This document shows, in pieces, positions 11,610 through 21,362 of a stretch of DNA of 64,000 nt; the stretch's first letter is position 1, and the number at the start of each line of letters is the position of its first letter. The stretch comes from Adiantum capillus-veneris. Taxonomy: Eukaryota > Streptophyta > Polypodiopsida > Polypodiales > Pteridaceae. Location of the stretch: NCBI GenBank assembly GCA_014529385.2, contig CM043962.1:35617598-35681597 (forward strand), in the 5' to 3' direction. Below the pieces are notes generated by a model that was given only the letters and a program-made list of their open reading frames with translations, searched no databases and had not been told where the DNA came from. Position numbers and translations under genes: made by a program.

Positions 11610-12390
11610 AAAATAGATATATTCCACAATTGCAATGCATCACTACATGCACATGTTCCAGAGTGAATGCTACAGGGGATGCCCAGACAAGTGTGAGTTA
11701 GCATGTGTCACAACAATTTAAACTTTGATTGAGTTTTGCAGGTCAAAACTGCATGAACAAATCAATTTTTAAGTAATTGACCTGTTTACACTTCAAAATT
11801 ATGAAGAAATTGGCTGGTCTTTCATTAAATTAGACTACAAACTAGGTGCCCAGATTTTTGGAAGCCGACTGTTGGAGATATGTCATCAAATGATGGCATT
11901 CTAGGTTGCATCTCATGGTCGCATTGCTATAATGGCCCTACATATATATTGATGAGCATGAGTCAATCCTAAACTGGGTGCCCCCTATTTCCAGGACTCT
12001 AGGTCACTTTTTTGGCACATAACTGACACCTGCCTGCCCCCTCATTCTCAGTTATCCAAGTCCAAACGGACCCTATAAGGCAGATTGCCTCTGCATTTTG
12101 GCAACCCCCCTCTTGCATTTTGGCAAAACAGGAGCCGGATCTACTATCTTCAGCTCCAAAGCGACCCCTTTCTACATTTTTTGTTGCCTGATTTTCTGAT
12201 TTGCTTGCAGATTTACACCTTGGCGGTTGCATTATTGATTGCAAACTTCACTTCCAGCCTCGATCAAGTGCGACCCCTTCAGTAGGCAGTTTGATCGGAT
12301 CTACCGTCGATCTCATCGCATCTCTGATTCAAGGCTCTCCCATTGACCTATGCTCAGATTTATGCCCAAGCAATCACTCTGTGCACATTG
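11610..12390. other. No recognised gene, between A1 and element E
   Basis: AT-rich unique-looking DNA. I see no long reading frame, no element terminus and no RNA gene. It is the flank in which A1 and the E element sit. Confidence 0.5.
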
Positions 12391-12796
12391 CACTTGAGCC
12401 ACGTGGACAAGCTACTGCTACAGTTTAACGTCGGTCTTAGTTAGCTTAGGATCTACCCTGGCACTTAGTGAGCCTCTAGAAGGACGTGCATGCTCTGGCA
12501 GGTCATAGTTGCATACCCTCTCTTGCACAGTATAGTCACTTAAGCATTTAGGCATATGAACATTCACTTAAGTCATTTATTAATAAGTGACTTTGACATG
12601 ACATTTATAAAAAGTAGGTAGGTAAAATCGCAAAAGAACCTATATAGGCAACCCCTTCATTCCCATTGGGAGCATCAAAAGATCACTACCCAGTACCCAG
12701 CAGTACCCTAGAATTTTCCCTCAGCATCCATCAGCGTTTCCATTGCCAACACCCCATCAATACCGACGTTTTTCCGTTTTCAGCCCATGACAGCAG

Positions 12797-13040
12797 AGCA
12801 GCCAGCGTGTTTGCATCAGATCAGCCAACGTTTTTGCACCCAATCAGCCAGCGTGTTTGCATCAGATCAACCAGCGTGTTTGCACCAGATCAGCCCTAGC
12901 GTTTTTGCATCAGATCAGCCAGCGTGTTTGCACCCAATCAGCCAGCGTGTTTGCATCAGATCAACCAGCGTGTTTGCACCAGATCAGCCCTAGCGTTTTT
13001 GCAGCAATATCATTATCTAGCGTTTTTGCAGATCAGCAAC
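12797..13040 (+). repeat. Tandem 22-24 bp repeats inside the E LTR
   Basis: About ten units of the form CAGCGTGTTTGCATCAGATC or CAGCGTTTTTGCACC follow one another. A 94-bp higher-order unit repeats, starting at 12839 and again at 12933. The same AGCGTTTTTGCA core occurs, dispersed, in all family A LTRs on their coding strand. Confidence 0.85.
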
Positions 13041-13092
13041 ATGGAGCACTCAGTATTCAGCATTTAGCCATTGTATCAGCATGTGTGCAAGT

Positions 13093-13110
13093 AATTAAAG
13101 CAAGTACTTG
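13093..13110. repeat. Left target-site duplication of LINE L2
   Basis: AATTAAAGCAAGTACTTG, identical to 41615-41632, where it directly follows a LINE poly(A). Its length is typical for L1-type target-primed insertion; the first A may belong to the poly(A) of the right copy. Confidence 0.85.
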
Positions 13111-13339
13111 GAAGAGTGGGTAGCGGAGAAAGGTACCATGGGCTCGCTGCTACTGCTCACCATCGCTCGCATAGCACGCTGACCCCCCCCCCCCCCCCCC
13201 GCCGCCACTGCCTCCCCTCTGCAGTGCTCTCTCTCCTCTCCTTTGGAGGAGTTGGCGGACCTTTCTTCGGTTTCCGACCCACCTCCCTTGCACTCTTTCG
13301 GTCTTCGTACGCAGTCACAGCAATAGACACAGATTGAAG

Positions 13340-14258
13340 ATTCTGCTCCGCCACAGTGAGACTCAATTGAAGCCCCCTTGCCCAACACCACAGAACCCAC
13401 CATCCAACTTGCTCTTTCGCCGACAGAGCAGGCGAGCTTAAAGGCAGAGGAGGGGCACCTTCACGCCACCTCTATTATCTGCAAGATAATCGGCACCTGA
13501 CCTAATAGAGGAGAGGTGCGTGACCTCCTCCAAGCCCGCCTATTAGCAGAGGTGGGGAAGATCATCGACATTCAGCTTCTCGGGCGCGACTACTACCAGA
13601 TAGAGTTTGAGACTTTCGAGATGGCGTCCAAGGTCATTGCAATGAGCCCCCTGCCCATCCGAGCAATGAGAGCTCATTTTCGACAGTGGCGCCATGGCTT
13701 CGATCCGGGTACCGATGTTCTTGTTGAGGAGGCAGACTTGCCCATTTCAATCTGCTTCCCTAGCCCGAGGAGAGTACCTCCCACTACTTTCCAATATAAG
13801 TTCTGAGATTGGGACCGTGTTGGAGACACCTTGCGCGGCAGCTTCCATTGCTGCCAAGGCAGTGGACATACCTACAGTACATGTTCTGGTTCGAGACACC
13901 CACACCCTCTCAAAGGTCGTTCTACTACCTCTGGTGAGTGGTGGTTGGCTCCGTCACAATGTGGAGTATTCGGGGACGTTGGCCAAGTTTGCCACCACTA
14001 GATACAGCACGATGTAGACACATTGTGATACACATTTTTGCAAACACTCAGAGTGCACCCTGCTATGTATATGTTCATGAGGACTCTTGGACGGAGGATG
14101 TAGCTCTAGGGACTGTACGTCCTGCTTGGGTATGGGTTCGGCAGACACTCCAGACATGGCTTTCTCGAGGTCGTTCAGATGCGGATTACTCCCCATCCAA
14201 GCCTACCTCGAAGATTGCAAGATACGTTGTGATGGCAACATCGGCTTTCTCTAACTAA
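13340..14258 (+). pseudogene. LINE L2 ORF1, internally deleted
   Basis: The N-terminal part reads TEPTIQLALSPTEQA near 13390, then a DUF4283-like domain: RDLLQARLLAEVGKI, MSPLPIRAMRAHFRQW, FDPGTDVL, ADLPISICF. After GVEYSG-type sequence near 13970 it jumps to the C-terminal part (RHIVIHIFANTQSAPCYVYV...), about 940 bp shorter than L1. The deletion removed the CCHC knuckle and the Pro-rich stretch. It ends AFSN with TAA at 14256-14258, just before the ORF2 ATG at 14263. Confidence 0.75.
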
Positions 14259-14262
14259 CCCC

Positions 14263-14513
14263 ATGGGAATAGTTTCATGGAATGTGCAGGGGCTAGGAGG
14301 ACCCTAGTTTCTATGTCAGAGAGGTCGACTGAGACAGGAGCTCTAGAGATGCCTTGTGGGTGGAGCGATTGATATGCTTGTGCTCCAGGAGCATCACTTG
14401 TGTGAGAGTCGTATTAGGCGCTAAGAACAGATCTTGCGTGATCGCTATGAGACCTTTTGGTCTACTACTCTTGGGCTTGGTGGCATTCAAGGAGGTGTAT
14501 GTACAACTATTGT
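14263..14513 (+). pseudogene. LINE L2 ORF2, first piece (endonuclease N-terminus)
   Basis: It begins MGIVSWNVQGLGGP and continues through LQEHHLCESRIRR to GGIQGGVCTT, matching L1 1320-1570. It is cut by A2 at 14513 and resumes at 18848. In-frame stops include a TAG near 14307 and a TAA in the CESRIRR block, where L1 has Cys. Confidence 0.8.
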
Positions 14514-15701
14514 TGTAAGGTGCAGCAGAATGAATGTTGAACTTTGCTCAAGATGAGTGCTCCGGACTGTGCTCAAGGTCCTTTCACTTACGGAAGGGAG
14601 AGCCTTCCGTCCCTTTAGTGAGAGAGTGCAATGGACACAACAAAGTGGTGAACACTGTGAATGAAGGTGCATGAGAGTGAGATATAGAGAGAGAAGAATA
14701 CGACACCAGAATGTTGTCAAACCCTCCTCCGAAGGCCCCACTCTCTATGGCGAGAGCGGTCTACTTATGATTGCACAAATCTCTACAATGCTTTGGACTT
14801 GCCGACGATGATGACGACGATGAGGACGACGACGAGGCGGGTTGAAATCTGAAAATGCTAATGGCTGTAATCTGCAAATCTTTATCTGCTGAATTCTGAC
14901 TCTATGTCGATGACGATGTCATTGGCGATGATGTGACGACGACGCGCTGAAAACGCAGATACTGAAATCTGCGTTTTCCGGGCTGAACTGCTGCGGGAAG
15001 GTGAGATCTGCGAGGTTTGGGACTTCTTCTCCGACTGCTAAGGGCTCAAAACTGAAAACGCTGGTCCTAGGGCTGAATCTGTCGCGATGATCTACAAAAA
15101 TACTGAGTTGTCCTACACATGCAAAAACGTGAGGGCTGAATTCTGCTCTGTTGCTACCGGTTGTCGTGCACATGCAAAACGCTAGGCTGATCTGATGTTC
15201 TACTGTCTCCAGAATCTGCAAGTGCAAAAACGCTGGCTGATCTGGTGCAAAAACGCTAGGCCTTCTGGTGAGAGAAAACGCCAGAGTTGTCGCGGGGGTT
15301 GGTCTTGCTGAGAAGTTGCCTGTTGAGCAAGGTGCTCCTGCTGCCTCTTTTGCCAGAAAGTGCTAGCGCTAGGTTTGCTTATATACAAACTTAGCAAATT
15401 TTCCCTACCTACTTTCCAACAAAAGTCACTTAAAAATAATAAGTGAAAAATGTCAAAAATAGGGAAAATAGGTCTATGCACTGTAAAAATGCTCCTGATG
15501 GGTTCTGATGGAAATTTGATGATCATGCTGTGTGCAACCAGAGGATATGCATCTAATCTAAGTGTCTGGACATGCACGATCTCCGAGCAGACTCACAAAA
15601 GTGCCAGATCACTTCCTATTCTAGACTGACTTGACTGAACTGAACCCTGGTCATGCTGTAGATTGTCCACGGACACATAGGGTTGGATGTGTCACGTGAC
15701 A
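14514..15701 (-). repeat. 3' LTR of A2
   Basis: 1188 bp. The - strand begins TGTCACGTGACACATCC at 15701 and ends in ACA at 14514. The terminal 12 bases TGTCACGTGACA are a perfect palindrome. Its partner is 17675-18847. Confidence 0.92.
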
Positions 15702-15716
15702 TCCCCTCCTTTTCAA
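15702..15716 (-). promoter_or_regulatory. A2 polypurine tract
   Basis: The - strand reads AAAAGGAGGGGA directly before the 3' LTR; it primes plus-strand cDNA. The ORF stop TGA is immediately upstream, so coding sequence and tract are packed without spacer. Confidence 0.85.
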
Positions 15717-17175
15717 AGTGAGGTACTGGTACCGAACTGTATAGCGTCGAGAGAGATCGCCAACAATACCCAGAATCCTGGAAAGGACTCTTCGTCGGCC
15801 CACTGTGATGCGTAGGTCATGCGATACTTGAACTTCATAAAGGTCTGCAATGCCTTCTTCTTTGGGCCGTGCCGAAAGCGACACAAAGGCTTCTGTAGCT
15901 CCTTCAATACTTCAACTTTGTCTAGAGGCATGCTTCTTCCTTCTTCAAGAATCTCCGAGGTTGAAAATTCCACTTCCAACACAAACATGAACATACCCAT
16001 TCCATGTAAAGTGACTGGAAAAAATCTCCTCTTCCTCAAAGATTGTGCATGCAATGTAGATGAACAAATAGACGGCGTGCCAAACGGTTCGCCACACACA
16101 CGCAAACAATGAGATCGAATCTTGTCTTTCTAATCTAAATCAATCAATTGTGGCAATTCAAAACGGAAATGCCCATGCTTGGTGCTCTTACTTTCTCGTG
16201 CTCTTTCTACAACTGTGTCGTGCCAAGGAAGAGACATGGAATGTGACTTCCTTGAATGCATACTTTTCAGCTTTTCATGAACAATCCGCATACATCCCTG
16301 TTCATTCATAAGTGAAACGTGCTCAACGTACAATATGCCATGCCTAGGAAAAGGGATCACAGAAAGACGCTGACTAAAATACAGGATACGATCACGAGTG
16401 AAACACTCGAACAATGCGTGCTGACTAATCATGCGAACACATTATACTTCCTGTGAGAGTTCTTTGGACCTAGGCTCGAGAGCCAAGATCGGTTCTTCGT
16501 GTTTGATCGAATTGTCATGTGGGGGTTCTGTGGACCTCGACTCGAGAGCCAATATCTGTTCTTCGTGATTGATCGAATCTGCAATGAGGTTAGCTTCACT
16601 AGAGAAAGTATCAACTAGCACATCATCCTTGTGAACAATCACGTCTTGATCATACAAATCATCATGCTTTTCATTGTCATGCAATGCTTCATGCTTGTCA
16701 TTGTCATTCAAATCATCATGCTTATCATCATGTAAATCCTGTGTGTCTTGCTTTGGAGAAGAAGAGACTGAGAGAGTCTCCTTTTCCTGAATCTCTTGCA
16801 TCTGTGCCTGAACTTGAGAAACGAGTCGCAACATCTCTTGCATTCTTGCTTTGTTCTCGCGATCAAATCTTGCTAGTCTTTCTTTGTTCTCGCGCTTGTG
16901 TTCACGCTCTATGGCTTCCATTTTTGCGTCGTATTCACGATCTATGGCTGCCATACTTTCTTCGTAGGCCTTTCTTTCTGCTTCTCTTGCTTCGCGTTCG
17001 AACTTGTTGTCCATAAACAACTGCGTCAACTCCTTCATAGGAGTTAGTGCAATCCTTGGCGTAGATGGGAAAGGGGGAGGGTCGGAAAACCTCCTGGTCG
17101 GGAAAATTCTTCTGCGCCTTTCACATGCTCATCACCTCCAAGCGAAGTATCCATTCCGCTTCGAGTGATGACCAT
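15713..17175 (-). pseudogene. A2 single ORF: gag-like N-terminus, His/Asp linker, chromodomain-like tail
   Basis: The start is the ATG at 17175 (MVITRSGMDTSLGGDEH), followed by a one-base frameshift near 17085. Next comes a highly charged helical part with FDREN/IEREH repeats (about 17040-16800), LSVSSSPKQ, then a linker of DDKHDDLNDNDKHE type, NHEEQILALESRS, and a basic tail with MHSRKSHSMSLPWHD and GTPSICSSTLHAQSL. The last 40 residues (FMKFKYRMTYASQWADEESF) resemble the chromodomain-like end of D. Only two stops (near 16441 and 16131) break the last 400 codons. No cysteine knuckle or catalytic motif is visible. Function unknown; perhaps a packaging or targeting protein, which is inference. 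Confidence 0.65.
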
Positions 17176-17660
17176 CCACTGAAGTCTTGGGTTCTTGTGG
17201 GTTCTTGCGGTCTTGGGTTCTTAAGTTCACGAGGAACTTGGGTTCTTGGGGGTCTTGGTTCTTAGGGTTCTTGACGGTCTTGAGGTCTTGAGGTTCTTGA
17301 GTTCTTGCGGTTCTTCTTTCGCTTGCAATCTGTGTTAGAGAAGGATCTTCTCTTCACCCGAGTTCTGCTCTTTTCTGCGGGCGCACCCCTTAGCGGCCTT
17401 GCGCTCACACCAAGGTTGCTTTTTCCCACCTCACGTTGATTGGCCGGCTGCTAAGTGTACGGTCCGCTCTCAATGAGTGAAAAGAGGCACAAGGGGAGGC
17501 TGGACAAGCCCTTCTTTCTTGGGTTTCCTATCACTCTTCAAAAACACGATTAGAAATCGACATGCCCAAGTGAACTTGGGTTTGTGCGACCTCAACAAGC
17601 AAAAAAAAAAATTATGTGGCTCTTGTGGTTCTTTCCTTGAGTGATACAGAACACTGCCAA

Positions 17661-17674
17661 AGCTCTGATACCAA
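17661..17674 (-). promoter_or_regulatory. A2 primer binding site for initiator tRNA-Met
   Basis: The - strand reads TTGGTATCAGAGCT, directly after the LTR end. Confidence 0.9.
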
Positions 17675-18847
17675 TGTAAGGTGCAACGGAATGAATGTTG
17701 AACTTTGCTCAAGATGAGTGCTCCGAATTGTGCTCAAGGTTCCTTTTACTTACGGAAGAGAGAGCCTTCCGTCCCTTTAGTGAGAGAGTGCAATGGACAC
17801 AACAAAGTGGTGAACACTTTGAATGAAGACGCATGAGAGTGAGATATAGAGAGAGAAGAATACAACACCAGAATGTTGTCAAACCCTCCTCCGAAGGCCC
17901 CACTCTCTATGGCGAGAGCGATCTACTTATGATTGCACAAATCTCTACAATGCTTTGGACTTGCCGACGATGTCGACGACGATGAGGACGACGACGAGAT
18001 GGGCTGTAATCTGCAAATCTGACGATGTCGATGGCGATGATGTGCCGACGACACGCTGAAAACGCAGATGCTGAAATCTGCGTTTTCCGAGCTGAAACTA
18101 CAAACTTCGCGAGATCTGACCGTGCAACGAGGATCTGCTTAGGGAAGGTGAGATCTGCGAGGTTCGGGACTTCTTCTGCAAGTGCTAAGGGCTGAAAACT
18201 GAAAACGCTGGTCCTAGGGCTGAATCTGTCGCGATGATCTGCAAAAACGCTGAGTTGTCCTGCAGATGCAACAACGCTAGGGCTGAATTCTGCTCTGCTG
18301 CTGCCGGTTGTCTTGCAAATGCAAAACACTAGGCTGATCTGATGTTCTACTGTTGCCGGAATCTACAAGTGCAAAAACGCTGGCTGATCTGGTGCAAAAA
18401 CGCTAGGCCTTCTGGTGAGAGAAAACGCCAAAGTTGTTGCGGGGGTTGGTCTTGCTGAGAAGTTGCCTGTTGAGCAAGGTGCTCCTGCTGCCTCTTCTGC
18501 CAAAAAGTGCTAGCGCTAGGTTTGCTTATATACAAACTTAGCAAATTTGTCCTACCTACTTTCCAACAAAAGTCACTTAAAAATAATAAGTGAAAAATGT
18601 CAAAATAGGGAAAATAGGTCTAGGCACTGTAAAAATGCTCCTCATGGGTTCGTATGGAAATCTGATGATCATGCTGTGTGAAACCAGAGGATATGCATCT
18701 AATCTAAGTGTCTGGACATGCACCGTCTGCACACAGACTCACAAAAGTGCCAGATAACTTCCTATTCTAGATTGACTTGACTGAACTGAACCTTGGTCAT
18801 GTTGTAGCTTGTCCACGGACACATAGGGTTGGATGTGTCACGTGACA
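17675..18847 (-). repeat. 5' LTR of A2
   Basis: 1173 bp, the partner of 14514-15701. The - strand starts TGTCACGTGACACATCC at 18847. A TATA-like TATATAAGC lies near 18530, and many GCGTTTTTGCA motifs lie downstream of it. The partner LTR has small indels relative to it, so the insertion is not recent. Confidence 0.92.
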
Positions 18848-19123
18848 ATTGCGGACTTATGGCAAAAGGCCATTGTGGGCAAAGGCATCAGTGTGCCAAG
18901 CAAGTTAGTCACTATGCTGATACATGTCTGCCTTACGAGTTCTCTGAACATTTATGCACTCAACCATGCAAGTGCATGGGCTGAGTTTTGGTCACATTTG
19001 GTGGAGTCCCTACCTCATGCAGAGGAGTGGTGCATTGGAGGGATTTCAACATGCTTAAGGACCCCTTGAACAAGATTAGGGGCAGTCGTGGTACTGTACA
19101 TGGGGCCGAGTTGGTTGCTTGGA
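18848..19123 (+). pseudogene. LINE L2 ORF2, second piece (endonuclease middle)
   Basis: It resumes after A2 with AIVGKGISVP, then SLNIYALNHASAWAEFWSHLVESLPHAEEWCIGG and NMLKDPLNKIRGS, matching L1 1570-1830. It lacks one base in the GDFN block, which shifts the frame, and is cut by A3 at 19123. Confidence 0.85.
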
Positions 19124-20832
19124 TGTCACGTGACACATCGAACCCTATGTGTCCGTGGACAAGCTACAGCATGAACAGGGTTCAGTTCAGTCAAGTCAGT
19201 CTAGGATAGGAAGTGATTTGGCACTTTCGTGAGTCTGTTCGCAAACCGTGCATGACCAGTCACTTAGATTAGATGCATATCCTCCGGTTGCACACAGCAT
19301 GATCATCAGAATCCATCAGGGGAATTTTCCAGTGCATTAAACCTATTTTCCCTATTTTTTACATTTTTAAATGAGTGACTTTTGTTGAGAACTAGGTAGG
19401 GCAATTTTGCTAAGAATATATATAAGCAAACCAGAGCTAGCACTATCTGGCAGAAGAAGAAGGAGAGCATCAGGCACTCAAGTGCAACAGGCCTCTGGAG
19501 ACCCTTCTCAGCAAGACGACCCTCGCCATAGCCTGGCATTTTCAGCTCCTTGAATCAGCCTTTTCAGCATCATTGCATCATTGATTTCATCACAGATTCA
19601 GCCCCTGCTCTTTGCGCCTATCAGCCCTGCCATTGGCGTTTTTTGGCAGCCACATTCAGCAAGGAAGACCAGCAAAAAGCGATGTCAAGATCAGCCAGCC
19701 AGTAGCGTTTTTGGAAGGCAAGAACAGCAGCGATTCCATAACAAAACAGCCAGCCTATCCAACGTTTTAAAAGCACCAGCAAGCAGCGTCCGCAGCATTA
19801 CCTCAGCCTTAACCAGAGTTTTTGGGACAGCAAACTTAGTGTTTTCAGCAGCCCACACTTGTAGCGCGGATAGTGTGTCGTGCTCTCTACAGTGGGTGCT
19901 CCTCAGTGCAATGTGCGTGACAATCTCACTCAAAACAGACTGAAAACAAAGGAACAATAGATAACAACTGAGCTCACAGAGACACAACAGCAGACCAGAA
20001 CATATGACTCGACTATCTCAAAGAACAGATACAGACTCTGGCGTGGCAGCACACTCAGCTCCAGCCCAAGACTCACAGGTACAATGGGAGTGCAGGGAGG
20101 GTGAAGACGTGCTGTGTGTATAGACTCGCTACCCAAATCGGCGACGCTGGACCATATATCTAGAAGATGATAATCGTGACCCAACAGCTACTACTCACAT
20201 GTACCCCCATAAAGAGCCACCAACGGCTCATAAATGTCAGCCATCTAAGTCTATCTCCAAACTGAGTGGTGGTGGTGACTTGGCCACGATGTCCAATAGA
20301 CCACCGTCCGTATCCCTGCCACGTGTCACTGCCCAGCCCAGAGAGTCCGTCCAGTGTGAACCAAGTCAAACCAACTGTACTAACTGTGTCTTGTGAAAGT
20401 GACACTGTAGCCTACTACAACAGTGAGTGTTTTTGCAGTAGAAATTCAGCAAGCAGTTACAGATTCAAAGCATGCAGTTTTCAGCCATAGTCTCGTCTTC
20501 GTCGTCCACACCGTCAACATCGACATAGCCCCATTAGATTTGCATCAGCATCTTGTACCAGATTGTGCAATCAATAGTAGACCGCTCTCTCCATAGAGAG
20601 TAGGGCCTTCGGAGGAGGGTTTTGACAACATTCTGGTGTCGTATTCTTCTCTCTCTATCTCTCAATCTCATGCACCTTCATTCACAGTGTTCATCACTTT
20701 GTTTGTGTCCATTGCACTCTCTCACTAAAGGAACGGAAGGCTCTCCCTTCCGTAAGTAAAAAGGAACCTTGAGCACAGTTCGGAGCACTCATCTTGAGTA
20801 AAGTTCAACGTTCACTTCCGCTGCACCTTTCA
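19124..20832 (+). repeat. 5' LTR of A3, enlarged by an insert
   Basis: 1709 bp against 1160 bp for its partner. It begins TGTCACGTGACACATCG and ends CTGCACCTTTCA. The TATA-like TATATATAAGC is near 19417-19427. The extra length is the insert at 19856-20425. Confidence 0.9.
19856..20425. mobile_element. Insert in the A3 5' LTR, probable short DNA transposon
   Basis: This is absent from the A3 3' LTR, where the matching bases (GCAGCCCACAGTCAACG) are continuous near 23625. The ends read CACTTGTAGC... and ...GCCTACTACAACAGTG. The reverse complement of the right end (TTGTAGTAGGCTACAGTGTC) partly matches the left end (TTGTAGCGCGGATAGTGTGTC), an imperfect terminal inverted repeat. CACT termini hint at the CACTA group; a 3-bp ACA duplication is possible but not decisive. 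No coding sequence is seen, so it would be non-autonomous. Confidence 0.5.
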
Positions 20833-20846
20833 TTGGTATCAGAGCT
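20833..20846 (+). promoter_or_regulatory. A3 primer binding site for initiator tRNA-Met
   Basis: TTGGTATCAGAGCT, directly after the LTR end. Confidence 0.9.
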
Positions 20847-21362
20847 TTGACAATGTTCTGTATCACTCAAGGAAAGAACCACAAGAACCACAATAAATTT
20901 TTTTCTCGTTGAGGTCGCACGAACCCAAGTTCACTTGGGCGTGTCGATTCCTAATCGTGTTTTTGAAGAGTGACAGGAAACCCAAGAAAGAAGGGCTTGT
21001 CCAGCCTCCCCTTGTGCCTCTTTCCACTCATTGAGAGCTGACCGTGCACTTAACGGCCGGCCAATCGACGTGAGGTGGGAAAAAGAAACCTTGGTGTGAG
21101 CGGAAGGCCGCAAAGGGGTGCGCCCGCAGAAAAGAGTAGAACTCGGGTGAAGAGAAGATCCTTCTCTAACACAGATTGCAAGCGAAAGAAGAACTCAAGA
21201 ACCTCAAGAACCCAAGAACCTCAAGACCCGCAAGAACCTCAAGAACTCGAGAACCCCAAGAACTCGAGAACCCCTAGAACCAAGACCCCCAAGAACCCAA
21301 GTTCCTTGTGAACTTAAGAACCCAAGACCACAAGAACCCACAAGAAACCACGACTTCAGTGG

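Larger units (their letters stand above)
12391..13110 (+). repeat. Left part of the 5' LTR of element E (split by LINE L2)
   Basis: The layout resembles a diverged family A LTR: CACGTGGACAAGCTAC near 12400, CTGGCACTTAGTGAG near 12457, two CACTTAAG motifs, AGTGACTT, a TATA-like CCTATATAGG near 12640, then an R/U5-like repeat region rich in AGCGTTTTTGCA. The LTR is cut at 13110 by the 18-bp target duplication of L2 and resumes at 41633, ending near 41827 in CTTCCGCTACACCTGACA; family A ends in CTTCCGCTGCACCTTTCA. The left boundary is uncertain by some tens of bases. Confidence 0.6.
14514..18847 (-). mobile_element. LTR retrotransposon A2 (family A, short non-autonomous form)
   Basis: This is a complete element, 4334 bp, with two LTRs of about 1.18 kb, primer site, one ORF and polypurine tract, all on the - strand. 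It is flanked by 5-bp direct repeats ATTGT (14509-14513) and ATTGC (18848-18852), and the LINE L2 endonuclease reading resumes across the site. The internal region is only 1973 bp and has no protease, RT, RNase H or integrase. Its ORF joins the gag-like N-terminus straight to the family A tail. Confidence 0.92.

Noticed and set aside
12797-13040. Possible CRISPR-like array
   Set aside because: The units are adjacent with no unique spacers, and the setting is a plant LTR.
20833-20846. TGGTATCAGAGC sites as parts of tRNA genes
   Set aside because: Each follows an LTR end, is only the primer complement, and has no cloverleaf around it.
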